A stretch of 64,000 nucleotides of DNA from Acetobacter sp. UBA5411 (GTDB lineage: Bacteria; Pseudomonadota; Alphaproteobacteria; Acetobacterales; Acetobacteraceae), in the NCBI RefSeq assembly GCF_002409645.1, contig NZ_DHNR01000010.1, positions 1 through 64,000 on the forward strand, in the 5' to 3' direction. Positions 10,744 through 24,422 of the stretch are shown here, in pieces. Position 1 is the first letter of the stretch; each line of letters opens with the position of its first letter. A program made the position numbers and the translations under genes. A model generated the notes under the pieces. The model was not told where the DNA came from and did no database searches. It saw nothing but the letters and a program-made list of their open reading frames with translations.

Positions 10744-10911
10744 ACTGAAAAAGTCTCTTTATTGGCTTCCGAAACGATCTACCGGTCCGTGGTGAAGATC
10801 TTTTTTCTCCCGGTAATACGACGCAATAAACATTGACTGGAACCATTATGCCTCCCGCGTATTGTAAGCTTCAAAATACAGGTTCCAAGAACCCCAGTCA
10901 GACCGAGAGAT

Positions 10912-11934
10912 ATGTCAATGGAAAGCTTCAGTCCCGATCCCGTCGCGCTGCTCGAGAGGGATGATGAGGTCTTTTCATCCGCCACACCCACTTTCAGCAT
11001 CTATTCAAAACTATCAAAAGCGGTCGTAGCAGTGCGCCAGAATACTCTTCGTTCTCCCATAAAATGTGTGGGCACCGGCCTGCATACAGGGCGCACGATC
11101 ACTCTACGGATAGAACCGGCTCCTGCTGATACGGGCATTATTTTCCAGCGGACGGATATTCCCGGCGCAGCCTCCATTCCCGCACTTTATGACCATGTCA
11201 TTGATACAAGACTGAGCACGGTCATCGGGGATCTGTCCGACAAGCGAAACCGTGTGGCCACCATTGAGCATCTGATGTCGGCTCTCTCGGGCAACGGCAT
11301 CCATAATGCCCGCATCTTTCTGGATGGGCCGGAAGTGCCGGTTCTGGACGGTTCTTCCGCCGACTTCCTCTTCCTCATTGATTGCGCCGGACGCACGCAG
11401 CTTGAGACGCCACGTCGTGAAATCGAGATTCTGAAGACCATTCGCGTGGAAGATGGAGACGCTTTCACCGAACTGTACCCTTCAACGGCGACGGATATGC
11501 CGCTGTCGATGACAATCGACTTTCCAGCCTCCGCCATCGGTCGGCAGACACTGGATCTGACCTTCACGGAAGCATCGTTCCGTTCGGAACTGGCGTTCTC
11601 CCGCACTTTCACCAATCATCGTGAAATTGCGGCTCTTCAGGCCGCAGGTCTTGCGCTTGGCGGCTCACTGGATAATGCGGTCGTCGTCGATGAGGACAAG
11701 ATCCTGAACCCGACCGGCCTGCGGGTGAAGGACGAATTTGTCCGCCACAAGATGCTGGATGCCGTGGGGGATCTTTTCCTTGCCGGCGCGCATATTCGCG
11801 GCAGCTTCACGGGCTATAAATCCGGGCACAATCTCAACAACCAGCTGTTGCGTGCGCTTTTTGCCGACAGGAACGCATGGCGCGAGGTCAAAGGCACCGG
11901 AAAAGAGGCTTCAGCATCGCTTCAGGCGGCCTGA
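10912..11934 (+). CDS. lpxC: UDP-3-O-acyl-N-acetylglucosamine deacetylase
   Basis: LpxC is the zinc deacetylase that commits UDP-GlcNAc to lipid A synthesis. Visible motifs are GTGLHTGR, EHLMSALSGNGIHNA (first zinc His), VRHKMLDAVGDLFLAG (zinc His and Asp) and SGHNLNNQLL (catalytic His). The family usually starts just before RQNTLRSPIKCVGTGLHTG, so this reading has about 37 extra N-terminal residues. An ATG at 10918, seven bases after GAGAGA, is as likely as 10912. No ATG nearer to the fold is evident, so the extension looks real. The gene has its own upstream region after the ftsZ terminator. Confidence 0.95.
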   Translation: MSMESFSPDPVALLERDDEVFSSATPTFSIYSKLSKAVVAVRQNTLRSPIKCVGTGLHTGRTITLRIEPAPADTGIIFQRTDIPGAASIPALYDHVIDTRLSTVIGDLSDKRNRVATIEHLMSALSGNGIHNARIFLDGPEVPVLDGSSADFLFLIDCAGRTQLETPRREIEILKTIRVEDGDAFTELYPSTATDMPLSMTIDFPASAIGRQTLDLTFTEASFRSELAFSRTFTNHREIAALQAAGLALGGSLDNAVVVDEDKILNPTGLRVKDEFVRHKMLDAVGDLFLAGAHIRGSFTGYKSGHNLNNQLLRALFADRNAWREVKGTGKEASASLQAA

Positions 11935-11940
11935 AAGTCC

Positions 11941-11993
11941 GTCCGTTCCTGCTGATGGACAACGGTACAAACAATGTAGCACGCAGAACGGAC
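11941..11993 (+). other. Imperfect inverted repeat after lpxC
   Basis: GTCCGTTCCTGC (11941-11952) and GCAGAACGGAC (11983-11993) are reverse complements apart from one bulged base, spaced by 30 bases. There is no T tract, so this is not a standard terminator. It could be an RNA structure between lpxC and bamD. Confidence 0.35.
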
Positions 11994-12066
11994 TGAACAC
12001 CTTTCCGTCGCTGTATTCCGTGCTATAATCGGCCAATAATTATACACGCAGACAGTGAGTTGATAC

Positions 12067-13116
12067 GTGCCGCAGCCAACCTCGCGCATCCCCCCCAGAG
12101 TGACGTCGCGTCTGGCTTCGGCAGCTGCCTGCGGAACACTCCTGTTTCTGACAAGCTGCTCGATGTTCAAGACATCGCCAGCCGAGAAACCCGCCCCCAC
12201 AGTGTCCTCGGCAGACGAGCTTTATAACAACGGCATCGACGCCCTGCGCACCCAGCGTTATCTGTCTGCAACAAAACAGTTCGAAACGCTCCAGCAGAAC
12301 TATCCCTATTCCGGCTACACCGCCAATTCGCAGCTGATGGCGGGCTATGCCTATTATCTCCAGAACAAATACCCGGACGCCGCGCAGCAGCTTGATCGCT
12401 TTATCGAACTGCACCCGACCAGCTCCGACGCCGCCTATGCCTTCTATCTGCTGGCTCTCTGCTATTATGAGCAGATCGGCGATGTTGCACGTGATCAGCA
12501 GATGACGGCGGAAGCCATGTCGCGTCTGCAGGACGTCATCGCCCGCTTCCCTCAGACAAAATATGCGCGTGACGCCCAACTGAAGATCGACCTCTGCCGC
12601 GATCATCTCGCGGGCAAGGAAATGCTTGTCGGTCGCTATTATCAGGAACAGCGCGCCTATCAGGCGGCACTTGGTCGTTACCAGCGCGTTGTGCAGGACT
12701 TCCAGACCACTAACCATGTGCCGGAAGCTCTCCAGCGCCTTGTCGAAGTCTATCTTGACCTCGGCCTGACGGATGAAGCACGTCGGACCGGCGGCGTTCT
12801 GGCCTACAACTATCCTGACAGCAAGTGGTATCGCTACGCCTATAGCGATCTGAAAAGCTACCATCTTCTCTCAAGCAAGACCCCGGCTCCGGGGAAGCTG
12901 ATCTCGGCACCGGCGATGCCGACGCAGAGCCCCGCCCAGTCCGCAAGTCATGGCGAGGGACGTGCTGACGCGCCGCCTTCCCTGTCAAAGGCTCCTGTCG
13001 CTCCCGTATCGGCAAGCCAGCTCAATGACGGTGGCAACGGCTCGGAGCTGACAAGCAATCTTGCCCGCACAGGTGTTCCCGCTTCCGAAAGAGGAGCACG
13101 CGGCTCAGCCCGCTGA
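12067..13116 (+). CDS. bamD: Outer-membrane assembly lipoprotein BamD (ComL)
   Basis: BamD is the essential TPR lipoprotein of the BAM complex that inserts beta-barrel proteins in the outer membrane. The GTG start gives a signal peptide ending in the lipobox FLTSC with the lipidated Cys at residue 31. TPR-like helical pairs follow from about residue 48 (ADELYNNGIDALRTQRYLSA) to about 260. The last 80 residues are Ala/Ser/Pro-rich low complexity, an extension beyond the usual length of about 250. It lies between lpxC and recN, a common alphaproteobacterial order. Confidence 0.92.
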   Translation: MPQPTSRIPPRVTSRLASAAACGTLLFLTSCSMFKTSPAEKPAPTVSSADELYNNGIDALRTQRYLSATKQFETLQQNYPYSGYTANSQLMAGYAYYLQNKYPDAAQQLDRFIELHPTSSDAAYAFYLLALCYYEQIGDVARDQQMTAEAMSRLQDVIARFPQTKYARDAQLKIDLCRDHLAGKEMLVGRYYQEQRAYQAALGRYQRVVQDFQTTNHVPEALQRLVEVYLDLGLTDEARRTGGVLAYNYPDSKWYRYAYSDLKSYHLLSSKTPAPGKLISAPAMPTQSPAQSASHGEGRADAPPSLSKAPVAPVSASQLNDGGNGSELTSNLARTGVPASERGARGSAR

Positions 13117-13269
13117 GTCCGCATGTGGATCACTGAGGTGAACAGTGCCTGTCATTGAAATGCGGGCCTTCACCGACTGGCAGGCAGGCGTACATTCACG
13201 TATTTCCTCCCTCAGGCTCCGCTACATCACCAGCTTCCATGCGGAGACAGGTCGGAGCGGACTTTCGTA

Positions 13270-17081
<3,812 letters not shown>

Positions 17082-17292
17082 AAATCTCTGCCTTATTTCT
17101 GTAACAGACTCTGTCCACCGGCAATATTCGTTGCAAAGCGAATTGCCGAAACCGCTACAAGCTGGCATGATGCTGTCGCCCGGGAACGGAGCACTTAATA
17201 ATAACTATAAATTCCCCGCGGACTGTATTCAGGCCTGATTTTCCCGGGAAGGAACAGATGGCCGGAATCACCGCGCTCGGAGAGCGTTGGTC

Positions 17293-19965
17293 ATGACGAA
17301 ATGGGTTTACAGCTTCGGTGGCGGCCTTAATGAAGGCAGCGCCGGAATGCGCAATCTGCTTGGTGGCAAAGGCGCCAACCTGGCGGAGATGGCTTCCATC
17401 GGACTGCCAGTGCCTCCCGGTTTTACCATCACAACCGAAGTATGCTCGGCATACTACGATAACGGTAATGCCTACCCGGCAGACCTTGCAGAGCAGGTCG
17501 CGGCGGCCCTTCATCGCGTTGAGAAATCGGTTGGTCTGGTCTTTGGCGACGCCACTGCACCGCTGCTGGTTTCGGTCCGCTCGGGTGCCCGCGTTTCCAT
17601 GCCGGGCATGATGGACACCGTTCTCAATCTCGGTCTGAATGACGAGACGGTTGAAGGTCTGGCGGCTTCCTCCAAGGACGAGCGTTTCGCGTGGGACAGC
17701 TATCGCCGCTTCATCCAGATGTATGGTTCCGTCGTGATGGGCGTGCCGCATCATCGTTTCGAGGATCTGCTTGAGCAGGCCAAGCACGGTCTGGGCGTCA
17801 CCGACGACACGGCGATCAAGGCTTCCGACTGGCGCGAGATCGTCAAGGATTACAAGGACGTCGTTCAGAAAGAGACCGGCAAGCCGTTCCCGAACGATCC
17901 GCAGGAGCAGCTCTGGGGCGCGATCAGCGCCGTGTTCGGTTCGTGGATGAACCCGCGCGCCCACACCTACCGCAAGCTGCATGACATTCCGGCAAGCTGG
18001 GGCACCGCCGTCAACGTGCAGGCGATGGTCTTCGGCAATATGGGCGATGACTGTGCGACCGGCGTGTGCTTCACCCGCGATCCGTCCACCGGCGAAAACA
18101 TCTTCTACGGCGAATATCTGGTCAACGCGCAGGGCGAAGACGTTGTCGCGGGTATCCGCACGCCGCAGCCCATGTCCGCCGCCCGTGCGACAGCCGATCA
18201 GTCTCCGATGGAGAAGGTTCTGCCGGAAGCCTACAAGGAGCTCATGCGTGTGCGTGACATCCTTGAGAAGCATTATCGCGACATGCAGGACATCGAGTTC
18301 ACGGTGCAGAGCAACGTGCTCTACATGCTCCAGACCCGGTCCGGCAAGCGCACGGCGGCAGCCGCTCTCAAGATCGCCATCGACATGGCGCAGGAAGGCC
18401 TGATCACGCAGGAAGAAGCCATCCAGCGCGTCCCACCCGGCTCGCTCGACCAGCTTCTGCACCCGACGCTCGATCCGAAAGCCGAGAAGAACCTTTTCTC
18501 CCGTGGTCTCCCGGCCTCTCCGGGCGCCGCAGCCGGTGCAATCGTCTTTACGGCTGAAGAAGTCGAAGACCGTGCCGCCAAGGGCGAAGATGTCATTCTG
18601 GTCCGTATCGAAACCTCACCGGAAGATGTGCATGGCATGCACGCAGCCCGTGGCGTTCTTACGACCCGTGGTGGCATGACCTCTCACGCCGCCGTCGTGG
18701 CGCGTGGCATGGGACGTGTCTGCGTAGCCGGTGCCGGTGGGATCACCGTCGACTACAAGGCGCAGACCATGACGGTCGGCAATGTCACGCTGAAAGGTGG
18801 CGACTGGATCACCCTCGATGGTGGCACGGGCGCTGTCTATGTCGGCAAGGTTGCGACTATTCCCCCGACCCTCTCGGGTGATTTCAGCACCCTGATGGGC
18901 TGGGCTGATGAAGTCCGTCGCCTGCGCGTTCGTGCCAACGCCGAGACGCCGGAAGATGCCGAGACGGCTCGTCGCTTCGGTGCCGAAGGCATCGGTCTGA
19001 GCCGGACGGAGCACATGTTCTTCGGTCCGGACCGTATCGGTTTCGTCCGTCAGATGATCATGTCCGACGATCCGGCGACCCGTAAAAAGGCAATTGACGC
19101 GCTGCTGCCGTTCCAGCGTGACGATTTCTCACAGATTTTCCGCATCATGAGCGGTCTACCTGTGACAATCCGTCTGCTCGATCCGCCGCTCCACGAGTTC
19201 CTTCCTCATGGTGAAGCAGAGCTTGAGGAAGTGGCAACTGCCCTCGGTCAGTCTGTTGACTCCCTGCGCGCCCGTCGCTCGGCTCTGTCGGAAGCCAACC
19301 CGATGCTCGGTCACCGTGGCTGCCGTCTCGGCATCACCTACCCCGAGATCTATGCGATGCAGGTTCGCGCCATCATCGAGGCCGCTATCGCCGTCTCGAA
19401 AGAGACCGGACAGGCCATTGTTCCTGAAATCATGATCCCGCTTGTGGGCATGAAGACGGAACTCGAGGTGACCCGCAAGGCAGCGGAAGCGGAAGTGGCT
19501 GCTGTCTTCAAGGAGCAGGGCACGACGCTTGATTACCTCATCGGCACCATGATCGAGCTGCCTCGCGCAGCGATCACGGCGGATCAGATTGCAGAAGTGG
19601 CGGACTTCTTCTCGTTCGGCACCAACGATCTGACGCAGACCACACTCGGCCTGTCCCGTGACGATGCCGGTTCGTTCCTGCCTTACTACGTCGACCACGG
19701 CCTTCTGCCGAAAGACCCGTTCGTCTCGATCGATCGTGAAGGCGTCGGTGCTCTGGTGCGCATGGGTGCGGAGAATGGTCGCAAGACCAAGTCCAACCTG
19801 AAGCTGGGCGTATGCGGCGAACATGGTGGTGATCCGGACTCCATCGCTTTCTTCGAGAGCGTTGGGCTGGATTACGTCTCCTGCTCCCCGTTCCGCGTGC
19901 CGGTGGCTCGTCTGGCCGCGGCTCAGGCGGCTCTGGCGATGAAAAAGGAAAAGGCGTCATCCTGA
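17293..19965 (+). CDS. ppdK: Pyruvate, phosphate dikinase
   Basis: PPDK interconverts pyruvate, ATP and phosphate with PEP, AMP and pyrophosphate, giving this organism a gluconeogenic entry from pyruvate. The order is the ATP-grasp domain (GGKGANLAEMASIGLPVPPG near residue 20), the phosphohistidine domain with GGMTSHAAVVARGMGR (catalytic His near 463 and the regulatory Thr two residues before it), then the PEP-binding barrel with GCRLGITYPEIYAMQ and the C-terminal GVCGEHGGDP. At 890 residues the length is normal. A TTG at 17287 is in frame, but the ATG at 17293 has GGAGAG eight bases upstream and is preferred. The regulatory kinase gene lies just downstream. Confidence 0.96.
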   Translation: MTKWVYSFGGGLNEGSAGMRNLLGGKGANLAEMASIGLPVPPGFTITTEVCSAYYDNGNAYPADLAEQVAAALHRVEKSVGLVFGDATAPLLVSVRSGARVSMPGMMDTVLNLGLNDETVEGLAASSKDERFAWDSYRRFIQMYGSVVMGVPHHRFEDLLEQAKHGLGVTDDTAIKASDWREIVKDYKDVVQKETGKPFPNDPQEQLWGAISAVFGSWMNPRAHTYRKLHDIPASWGTAVNVQAMVFGNMGDDCATGVCFTRDPSTGENIFYGEYLVNAQGEDVVAGIRTPQPMSAARATADQSPMEKVLPEAYKELMRVRDILEKHYRDMQDIEFTVQSNVLYMLQTRSGKRTAAAALKIAIDMAQEGLITQEEAIQRVPPGSLDQLLHPTLDPKAEKNLFSRGLPASPGAAAGAIVFTAEEVEDRAAKGEDVILVRIETSPEDVHGMHAARGVLTTRGGMTSHAAVVARGMGRVCVAGAGGITVDYKAQTMTVGNVTLKGGDWITLDGGTGAVYVGKVATIPPTLSGDFSTLMGWADEVRRLRVRANAETPEDAETARRFGAEGIGLSRTEHMFFGPDRIGFVRQMIMSDDPATRKKAIDALLPFQRDDFSQIFRIMSGLPVTIRLLDPPLHEFLPHGEAELEEVATALGQSVDSLRARRSALSEANPMLGHRGCRLGITYPEIYAMQVRAIIEAAIAVSKETGQAIVPEIMIPLVGMKTELEVTRKAAEAEVAAVFKEQGTTLDYLIGTMIELPRAAITADQIAEVADFFSFGTNDLTQTTLGLSRDDAGSFLPYYVDHGLLPKDPFVSIDREGVGALVRMGAENGRKTKSNLKLGVCGEHGGDPDSIAFFESVGLDYVSCSPFRVPVARLAAAQAALAMKKEKASS

Positions 19966-20001
19966 TTTGAGGGATGACTGTCTGATCTGAGATCAGCATC
20001 G

Positions 20002-20035
20002 ACGGGGCGCTCCCATAAGGGCGCCCCGTTTTTGT
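20002..20035 (+). terminator. Rho-independent terminator after ppdK
   Basis: A perfect nine-base stem, ACGGGGCGC (20002-20010) with GCGCCCCGT (20021-20029), encloses a ten-base loop and runs into a T tract. It separates ppdK from its regulator, so the regulator probably has its own promoter or depends on readthrough. Confidence 0.85.
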
Positions 20036-20139
20036 TTCTGCGGCACGAAATCAAAAACTCGCTTCAAGACGCGTGAAATGGTCTGGCTGCTTTTCCTCAT
20101 GAAAGCGGGAGACCTTTTCTGAAAATACAGGCTCTCAAC

Positions 20140-20997
20140 ATGACCAAACGCAGTATCTGTCTTCATCTGGTTTCCGGCGGCACCGGGCAGACCCTCGACG
20201 CACAGGCGAGGGCCTGCGCACCGCATTTCCCGGATGTGGAGCTCCAGTTCCGCCACTGGAATCTGGTCCGCAGCCGAACCCAGCTGCGCCGCGTGATTGC
20301 CGGTATCGCCAGCGAGCCGGGACCTGTTCTTTCCTCACTTATCGACGCAGGATTGCAGAACGATCTGGAAGATGGCTGCAAACGGACTGGTGTCCAGTTG
20401 CTTGATGTCATGAAGAACACACTGACCTTTCTGGAAGGCGCAACCGGGACACAAGCCGTCGACGGAGGACCTGGCGGCCAGTACATCATGGACGAGAACT
20501 ACTTCCGCCGTATCGACGCCATGCACTACGTCATCGAGCATGATGACGGTCAGCAGACCCGAGAACTCAAGGACGCCGATGTCGTGCTGGTGGGTGTCTC
20601 CCGCGCCTCCAAGACGCCGACATGCTTTTACCTCGCCAACAAGGGCATCAAGGCCGCCAACGTACCTCTGGTGCCTGACACTCCTCTCCCTCCAGAGCTC
20701 TTTGAGCTGGACGTGCCGGTCATCGGCCTGACGATTGCGCCGGAAGCCCTGCTTGAAATCCGTCGGACACGACTGAACAGCATGGTGCCCACCAAGCAGC
20801 ATGCCGGGGGAACATCCCTGACGCGAACAAGCTATATTGATCCGGAAGAAGTCAGAAATGAACTGCTGTGGGCGAAACGCCTCTGCACGCGCCATGGCTG
20901 GCCGATCATCGACATCACCAGACGGTCGATTGAGGAAACAAGCGCTGCGGTGCTGGATATTCTGGAGCACCCGAACCCGCTTTCGGCACCGGGCTGA
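20140..20997 (+). CDS. Pyruvate, phosphate dikinase regulatory protein (bifunctional kinase/pyrophosphorylase, DUF299)
   Basis: Proteins of this family use ADP to phosphorylate, and phosphate to dephosphorylate, a threonine next to the catalytic histidine of PPDK or of PEP synthase. The 285 residues begin with the family-type LHLVSGGTGQTLD and carry the P-loop-like GVSRASKTPTCFYLANKG near residue 150. ADFEL-type barrel residues follow in VIGLTIAPEALLEIRRTRL. Only ppdK, and no ppsA-like gene, is visible nearby, so PPDK is the likely target (inference). It follows ppdK after a terminator. Confidence 0.92.
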   Translation: MTKRSICLHLVSGGTGQTLDAQARACAPHFPDVELQFRHWNLVRSRTQLRRVIAGIASEPGPVLSSLIDAGLQNDLEDGCKRTGVQLLDVMKNTLTFLEGATGTQAVDGGPGGQYIMDENYFRRIDAMHYVIEHDDGQQTRELKDADVVLVGVSRASKTPTCFYLANKGIKAANVPLVPDTPLPPELFELDVPVIGLTIAPEALLEIRRTRLNSMVPTKQHAGGTSLTRTSYIDPEEVRNELLWAKRLCTRHGWPIIDITRRSIEETSAAVLDILEHPNPLSAPG

Positions 20998-21032
20998 GTA
21001 AGGGCTTGTTTTTCTCAGACAGTTTCAGGGAA

Positions 21033-21057
21033 CATCGCCTTTTTGGAAAAGGCGATG
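21033..21057. terminator. Strong hairpin between convergent genes
   Basis: CATCGCCTTTT (21033-21043) and AAAAGGCGATG (21047-21057) form an eleven-base perfect stem with a three-base loop just after the regulatory-protein gene. There is no good T tract after it on either strand, so its role as a terminator is inferred from position. Confidence 0.5.
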
Positions 21058-21107
21058 CTCAAACACATTACTGATAAACAGATTTTTGTAGATCGTGATT
21101 ATTTTCC

Positions 21108-21133
21108 AGAGACGATTTCATTCAATCGTCTCT
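21108..21133. terminator. Hairpin after the minus-strand acidic-protein gene
   Basis: AGAGACGATT (21108-21117) and AATCGTCTCT (21124-21133) form a ten-base stem with a six-base loop, immediately past the stop of the minus-strand gene ending at 21141. It is a probable transcription-end structure, without a clear T tract. Confidence 0.45.
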
Positions 21134-21140
21134 TCAGAAA

Positions 21141-21530
21141 TCACTCGTCCTCATCTTCCGATTCATAGCGGCGAGGATCAAGCAGACGCCAGTCGCGTTC
21201 TTCTTCTGTCGCCGGACGGTCGATGAAATCGTTCAGCTCACTTGAAGATATCCAAGGTTCTTCGGTTCCCAGCACTTCCGCATTTTCACCGAATGAAAAC
21301 CACGCTTCAAGCGTGTCACGCGCAGAAGCGCCCGGCACACGACAGATTTCTATACTGTCGCGGACATAGGCCCGCGCGAACGCATTTGCATGCTCGGCAT
21401 CAAGAAATCCCTTGATGTCTTCGATGATATTATCCTCAGCGCCTCCGGAAAGGTCGAGCAGACGCACAACCGGCCCCGTTTCCTGAGCCGATACCGTTGC
21501 GTCTTCACCATTTTCTTCGGCTTCAGTCAT
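21141..21530 (-). CDS. Conserved acidic protein of unknown function
   Basis: The product is a 129-residue, strongly acidic soluble protein with no signal peptide or membrane segment. The middle (NIIEDIKGFLDAEHANAFARAYVRDSIEICR) looks helical, and both termini are Glu/Asp-rich (it ends ESEDEDE). An AGGAG sequence ten bases before the ATG supports the start. It is oriented with nicotinate phosphoribosyltransferase, 66 bases downstream of it, and may be co-transcribed. I do not recognise the family. Confidence 0.75.
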   Translation of the reverse strand: MTEAEENGEDATVSAQETGPVVRLLDLSGGAEDNIIEDIKGFLDAEHANAFARAYVRDSIEICRVPGASARDTLEAWFSFGENAEVLGTEEPWISSSELNDFIDRPATEEERDWRLLDPRRYESEDEDE

Positions 21531-21596
21531 GAACGAAACAACTCCTGTGATTCACAATAAACTTATAAGGTAACGGCAATTTTCGGAAACAGGCGA

Positions 21597-22916
21597 TCAG
21601 CCCGGATGCAGGCGTTTGCGCTGCCTTTCTTCCGCCCGGCGGAATGACGGCAATAGAAACTCCCGTCCTGTCTTCACGCTCTCCACACCGTCATACGTCA
21701 CGATATCCGCTGTGGCGTAAGTCTCATTCCACAGCTTAGGGATAAAAGATCCGGTCCCGACGATATCGATCGGCGCGCTAGCGTCAGCCATGCTGGCGCA
21801 TTTTGTCACCCCGAAACCGGACGACACGACAATCTTCACTTTCTCGAAGCCTGCCTCATCCAGCACTTCACGCATCCGCCAGATAGCCGCCGCCGAAACG
21901 CCGGTCCCGATCAGGTTACGCAATTCCCCTTCCGAACGATAACGACGGATAGCATCCGGAACATAGCGATCCAGAACGGCATAGGACTCCTGAGGATCGA
22001 GTCCTTCCAGAAAACGTCCGCCATGCGTGTCGAGACGCAAGCCCACCCGCCCCGCTTCCGCCAGTTCCTTGAAGTGACGACAGACAGCGAGACCGTCCGT
22101 GATCTCGCGCCCATAGTAATCAACCAGCACGGTCAGGTCGGTGTCAGGATAGACCTCGTGAAACATCTCGGCGGCCCGAAGCGTGGAACCGGCATACCCA
22201 ATCAGGGCATGCGGCATCGTGCCGAACCCGTGCGTCTGTCCGAAAAACGCGGCAGTCGCATCGGTCGCACCGCCAATGAAACCGACCGCACCTTCTTTTT
22301 GGGCAGCACGGCTACCGACAGATGCGCCATAGCTCATCAGCTCCTGCATCTCGTAGCCCGCACAATGGCGGGCTTCCATGGCGAGAAACTGCGCCTTGGG
22401 CAGAGAGAGCGCCATCTGATAGGCACGATGCGCCGCAACGCAGCACGCGCCCAGCTTCTGGAGCACCAGGGTCTCAAGGTCAGTGAGATGGGAAAAGAAG
22501 CCCGTAATATAGAGTAGTGGTTCGCCTGCTCCGACCCACTCGCCTTCCGTAAAAACTGGCTCGACCAGAATCTCGATGCCACGCTCACGGGCAATATTCT
22601 TCAGCCAGTCTTCAACCATCGCTGTGGCGGAGAGGACTGGCCGGCGAATAAACACGGCATAGGTCACCACGCAATCGCCAAATCGCGAGACGATTTCCTT
22701 GGTGCGGTTGAAATAACTGTCAGTGCGAGCCTTGATCGTCGCATCATCAAGCGCTGTTACGCAGAACGAGGAGCTTACCCCGGAAGAGACCTCGGAACGA
22801 GGTTCTTTCGGAGGTACGGAAGACGATTTCAAGACCACGAGCTGCCCTTTCCTAGGCATCAGGACCAGATGCACTGTATTATTCTGGACATAGACCTTCC
22901 GCGACCACAAGGTCAC
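21597..22916 (-). CDS. pncB: Nicotinate phosphoribosyltransferase
   Basis: This enzyme makes nicotinate mononucleotide from nicotinate and PRPP in the NAD salvage pathway. Recognisable pieces are TDSYFNRTKEIV near the N-terminus, EARHCAGYEMQELMSYGA, GFIGGATDATAAFFGQ, VDYYGREITDG, LRLDTHGGRF and VSSGFGVTKCASMADASAP. Family resemblance is to the bacterial NAPRTase group. The first in-frame start is a GTG at 22916. The fold begins about 50 residues later, and an ATG at 22859 or a GTG at 22838 may be the true start, so the N-terminus is uncertain. Confidence 0.88.
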   Translation of the reverse strand: MTLWSRKVYVQNNTVHLVLMPRKGQLVVLKSSSVPPKEPRSEVSSGVSSSFCVTALDDATIKARTDSYFNRTKEIVSRFGDCVVTYAVFIRRPVLSATAMVEDWLKNIARERGIEILVEPVFTEGEWVGAGEPLLYITGFFSHLTDLETLVLQKLGACCVAAHRAYQMALSLPKAQFLAMEARHCAGYEMQELMSYGASVGSRAAQKEGAVGFIGGATDATAAFFGQTHGFGTMPHALIGYAGSTLRAAEMFHEVYPDTDLTVLVDYYGREITDGLAVCRHFKELAEAGRVGLRLDTHGGRFLEGLDPQESYAVLDRYVPDAIRRYRSEGELRNLIGTGVSAAAIWRMREVLDEAGFEKVKIVVSSGFGVTKCASMADASAPIDIVGTGSFIPKLWNETYATADIVTYDGVESVKTGREFLLPSFRRAEERQRKRLHPG

Positions 22917-23000
22917 GGGTCGCAGGAAAGCTCAGAAAGTGACAGGGCGCAGCTTACAACGGGAGAATAATCTCCCGTCATAAACACTGGTTTATCCTGG

Positions 23001-24422
23001 TTAAGCGCCCTTTCGCAGGGTGCTGGCGCGTGAATTCAACTCCTCGGCAATCAGGAACGCCAGTTCGAGAGACTGCTCCGCGTTGAGACGCGGATCGCAG
23101 AATGTCTCATAACGAGCGCCCAGATCGTTCTCCGTGAGCTGATGCGCGCCACCGACGCACTCGGTCACGTCCTGACCGGTCATCTCCATATGCACGCCAC
23201 CCGGCACCACGCCCGCAGCAGTCAGGATGTCGAAGAAGCCCTGCACTTCCGTGAGAATGGCCTCGAACGAGCGTGTCTTGACCTTGCTGGCCGTGGAAAT
23301 GGTGTTGCCGTGCATCGGATCGGACATCCATGTCACGGTGCGACCGAGCCCTTTGACCGCCTGCACCAGACCCGGCAGATGGTCCTGAATCTTGGTCGCG
23401 CCCATGCGGGAGATCAGGGTGATACGCCCGGCCTCGTCAGCAGGATTGAGGATCTCAAGCAGTTGCTCAAGCGCATCAATCTGCGTCGTCGGACCGACCT
23501 TAATGCCGATCGGGTTACGCACACCGCGCAGGAATTCGACATGCGCGCCCTCAGGCTGACGGGTGCGATCCCCGATCCACAGGAAGTGAGCCGAGCAGTC
23601 ATACCACTCGCCGGACGTGGAATCGACGCGGGTAAAGGCCTGCTCATACTGAAGCAGCAGCGCTTCGTGCGAGGTATAGAACTCTGTCTCGTCGATCTGC
23701 GGCGCCGTGGTGGAGTTGATGCCGCACGCAGCCATGAACTCCAGCGTCTCGTCGATGCGTTCCGCCAGAGCGCGATAACGCTCGGCCAACGGAGACCGTT
23801 CGACGAAACCGAGATTCCAGCGGTTGACCCGGTGCAGGTTGGCGTAACCACCGCGCGAGAACGCACGCAGCAGGTTCAGGACGCTGGCTGACTGGAAGTA
23901 AGCCGTCTCCATCCGCTTCGGATCAGGAATACGGTCTTCCGACGTGAAAGCCGGGCCGTTGATGATATCGCCGCGATAGGACGGCAGCGACACATCGCCG
24001 ACGGTTTCCGTGTCAGACGAGCGCGGCTTGGCATACTGCCCCGCCATGCGGCCGATCTTCACCACCGGCACCTTTGCGCCGAAGGTCAGCACAACCGCCA
24101 TCTGCAGCAGCACACGGAACGTGTCACGGATGAAGTCCGCCGAGAATTCGGAGAAACTTTCCGCACAGTTTCCACCCTGCAGCACGAAGGCACGTCCAGC
24201 CGCTGCATCGGCAAGATGGCCACGCAGACGGCGCGCCTCTCCTGCAAACACGAGCGGCGGATAGCTCTTCAGCCGTCCTTCAACCGCCTTGAGCGTGGCT
24301 TCGTCCGGATAGGTCGGCACCTGCTTGATGGGAAACGACCGCCAGCTTTCCGGCGACCAGTTGGCAGCCGTCGTCGGACCGGCTGTCAGGGACGATGCGG
24401 AAGGGCTGAGCGTGACACTCAT
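23001..24422 (-). CDS. 3-deoxy-7-phosphoheptulonate synthase, class II
   Basis: Class II DAHP synthase condenses PEP with erythrose 4-phosphate, the first step of the shikimate pathway. The 473 residues match the plant/bacterial class II layout: [15 protein letters not shown] at the N-terminus, [32 protein letters not shown], the [16 protein letters not shown] stretch, IGIKVGPTT and [10 protein letters not shown]. An AGGAA seven bases before the ATG supports the start. It is transcribed towards the nicotinate phosphoribosyltransferase gene with an 84-base gap. Confidence 0.95.
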   Translation of the reverse strand: MSVTLSPSASSLTAGPTTAANWSPESWRSFPIKQVPTYPDEATLKAVEGRLKSYPPLVFAGEARRLRGHLADAAAGRAFVLQGGNCAESFSEFSADFIRDTFRVLLQMAVVLTFGAKVPVVKIGRMAGQYAKPRSSDTETVGDVSLPSYRGDIINGPAFTSEDRIPDPKRMETAYFQSASVLNLLRAFSRGGYANLHRVNRWNLGFVERSPLAERYRALAERIDETLEFMAACGINSTTAPQIDETEFYTSHEALLLQYEQAFTRVDSTSGEWYDCSAHFLWIGDRTRQPEGAHVEFLRGVRNPIGIKVGPTTQIDALEQLLEILNPADEAGRITLISRMGATKIQDHLPGLVQAVKGLGRTVTWMSDPMHGNTISTASKVKTRSFEAILTEVQGFFDILTAAGVVPGGVHMEMTGQDVTECVGGAHQLTENDLGARYETFCDPRLNAEQSLELAFLIAEELNSRASTLRKGA

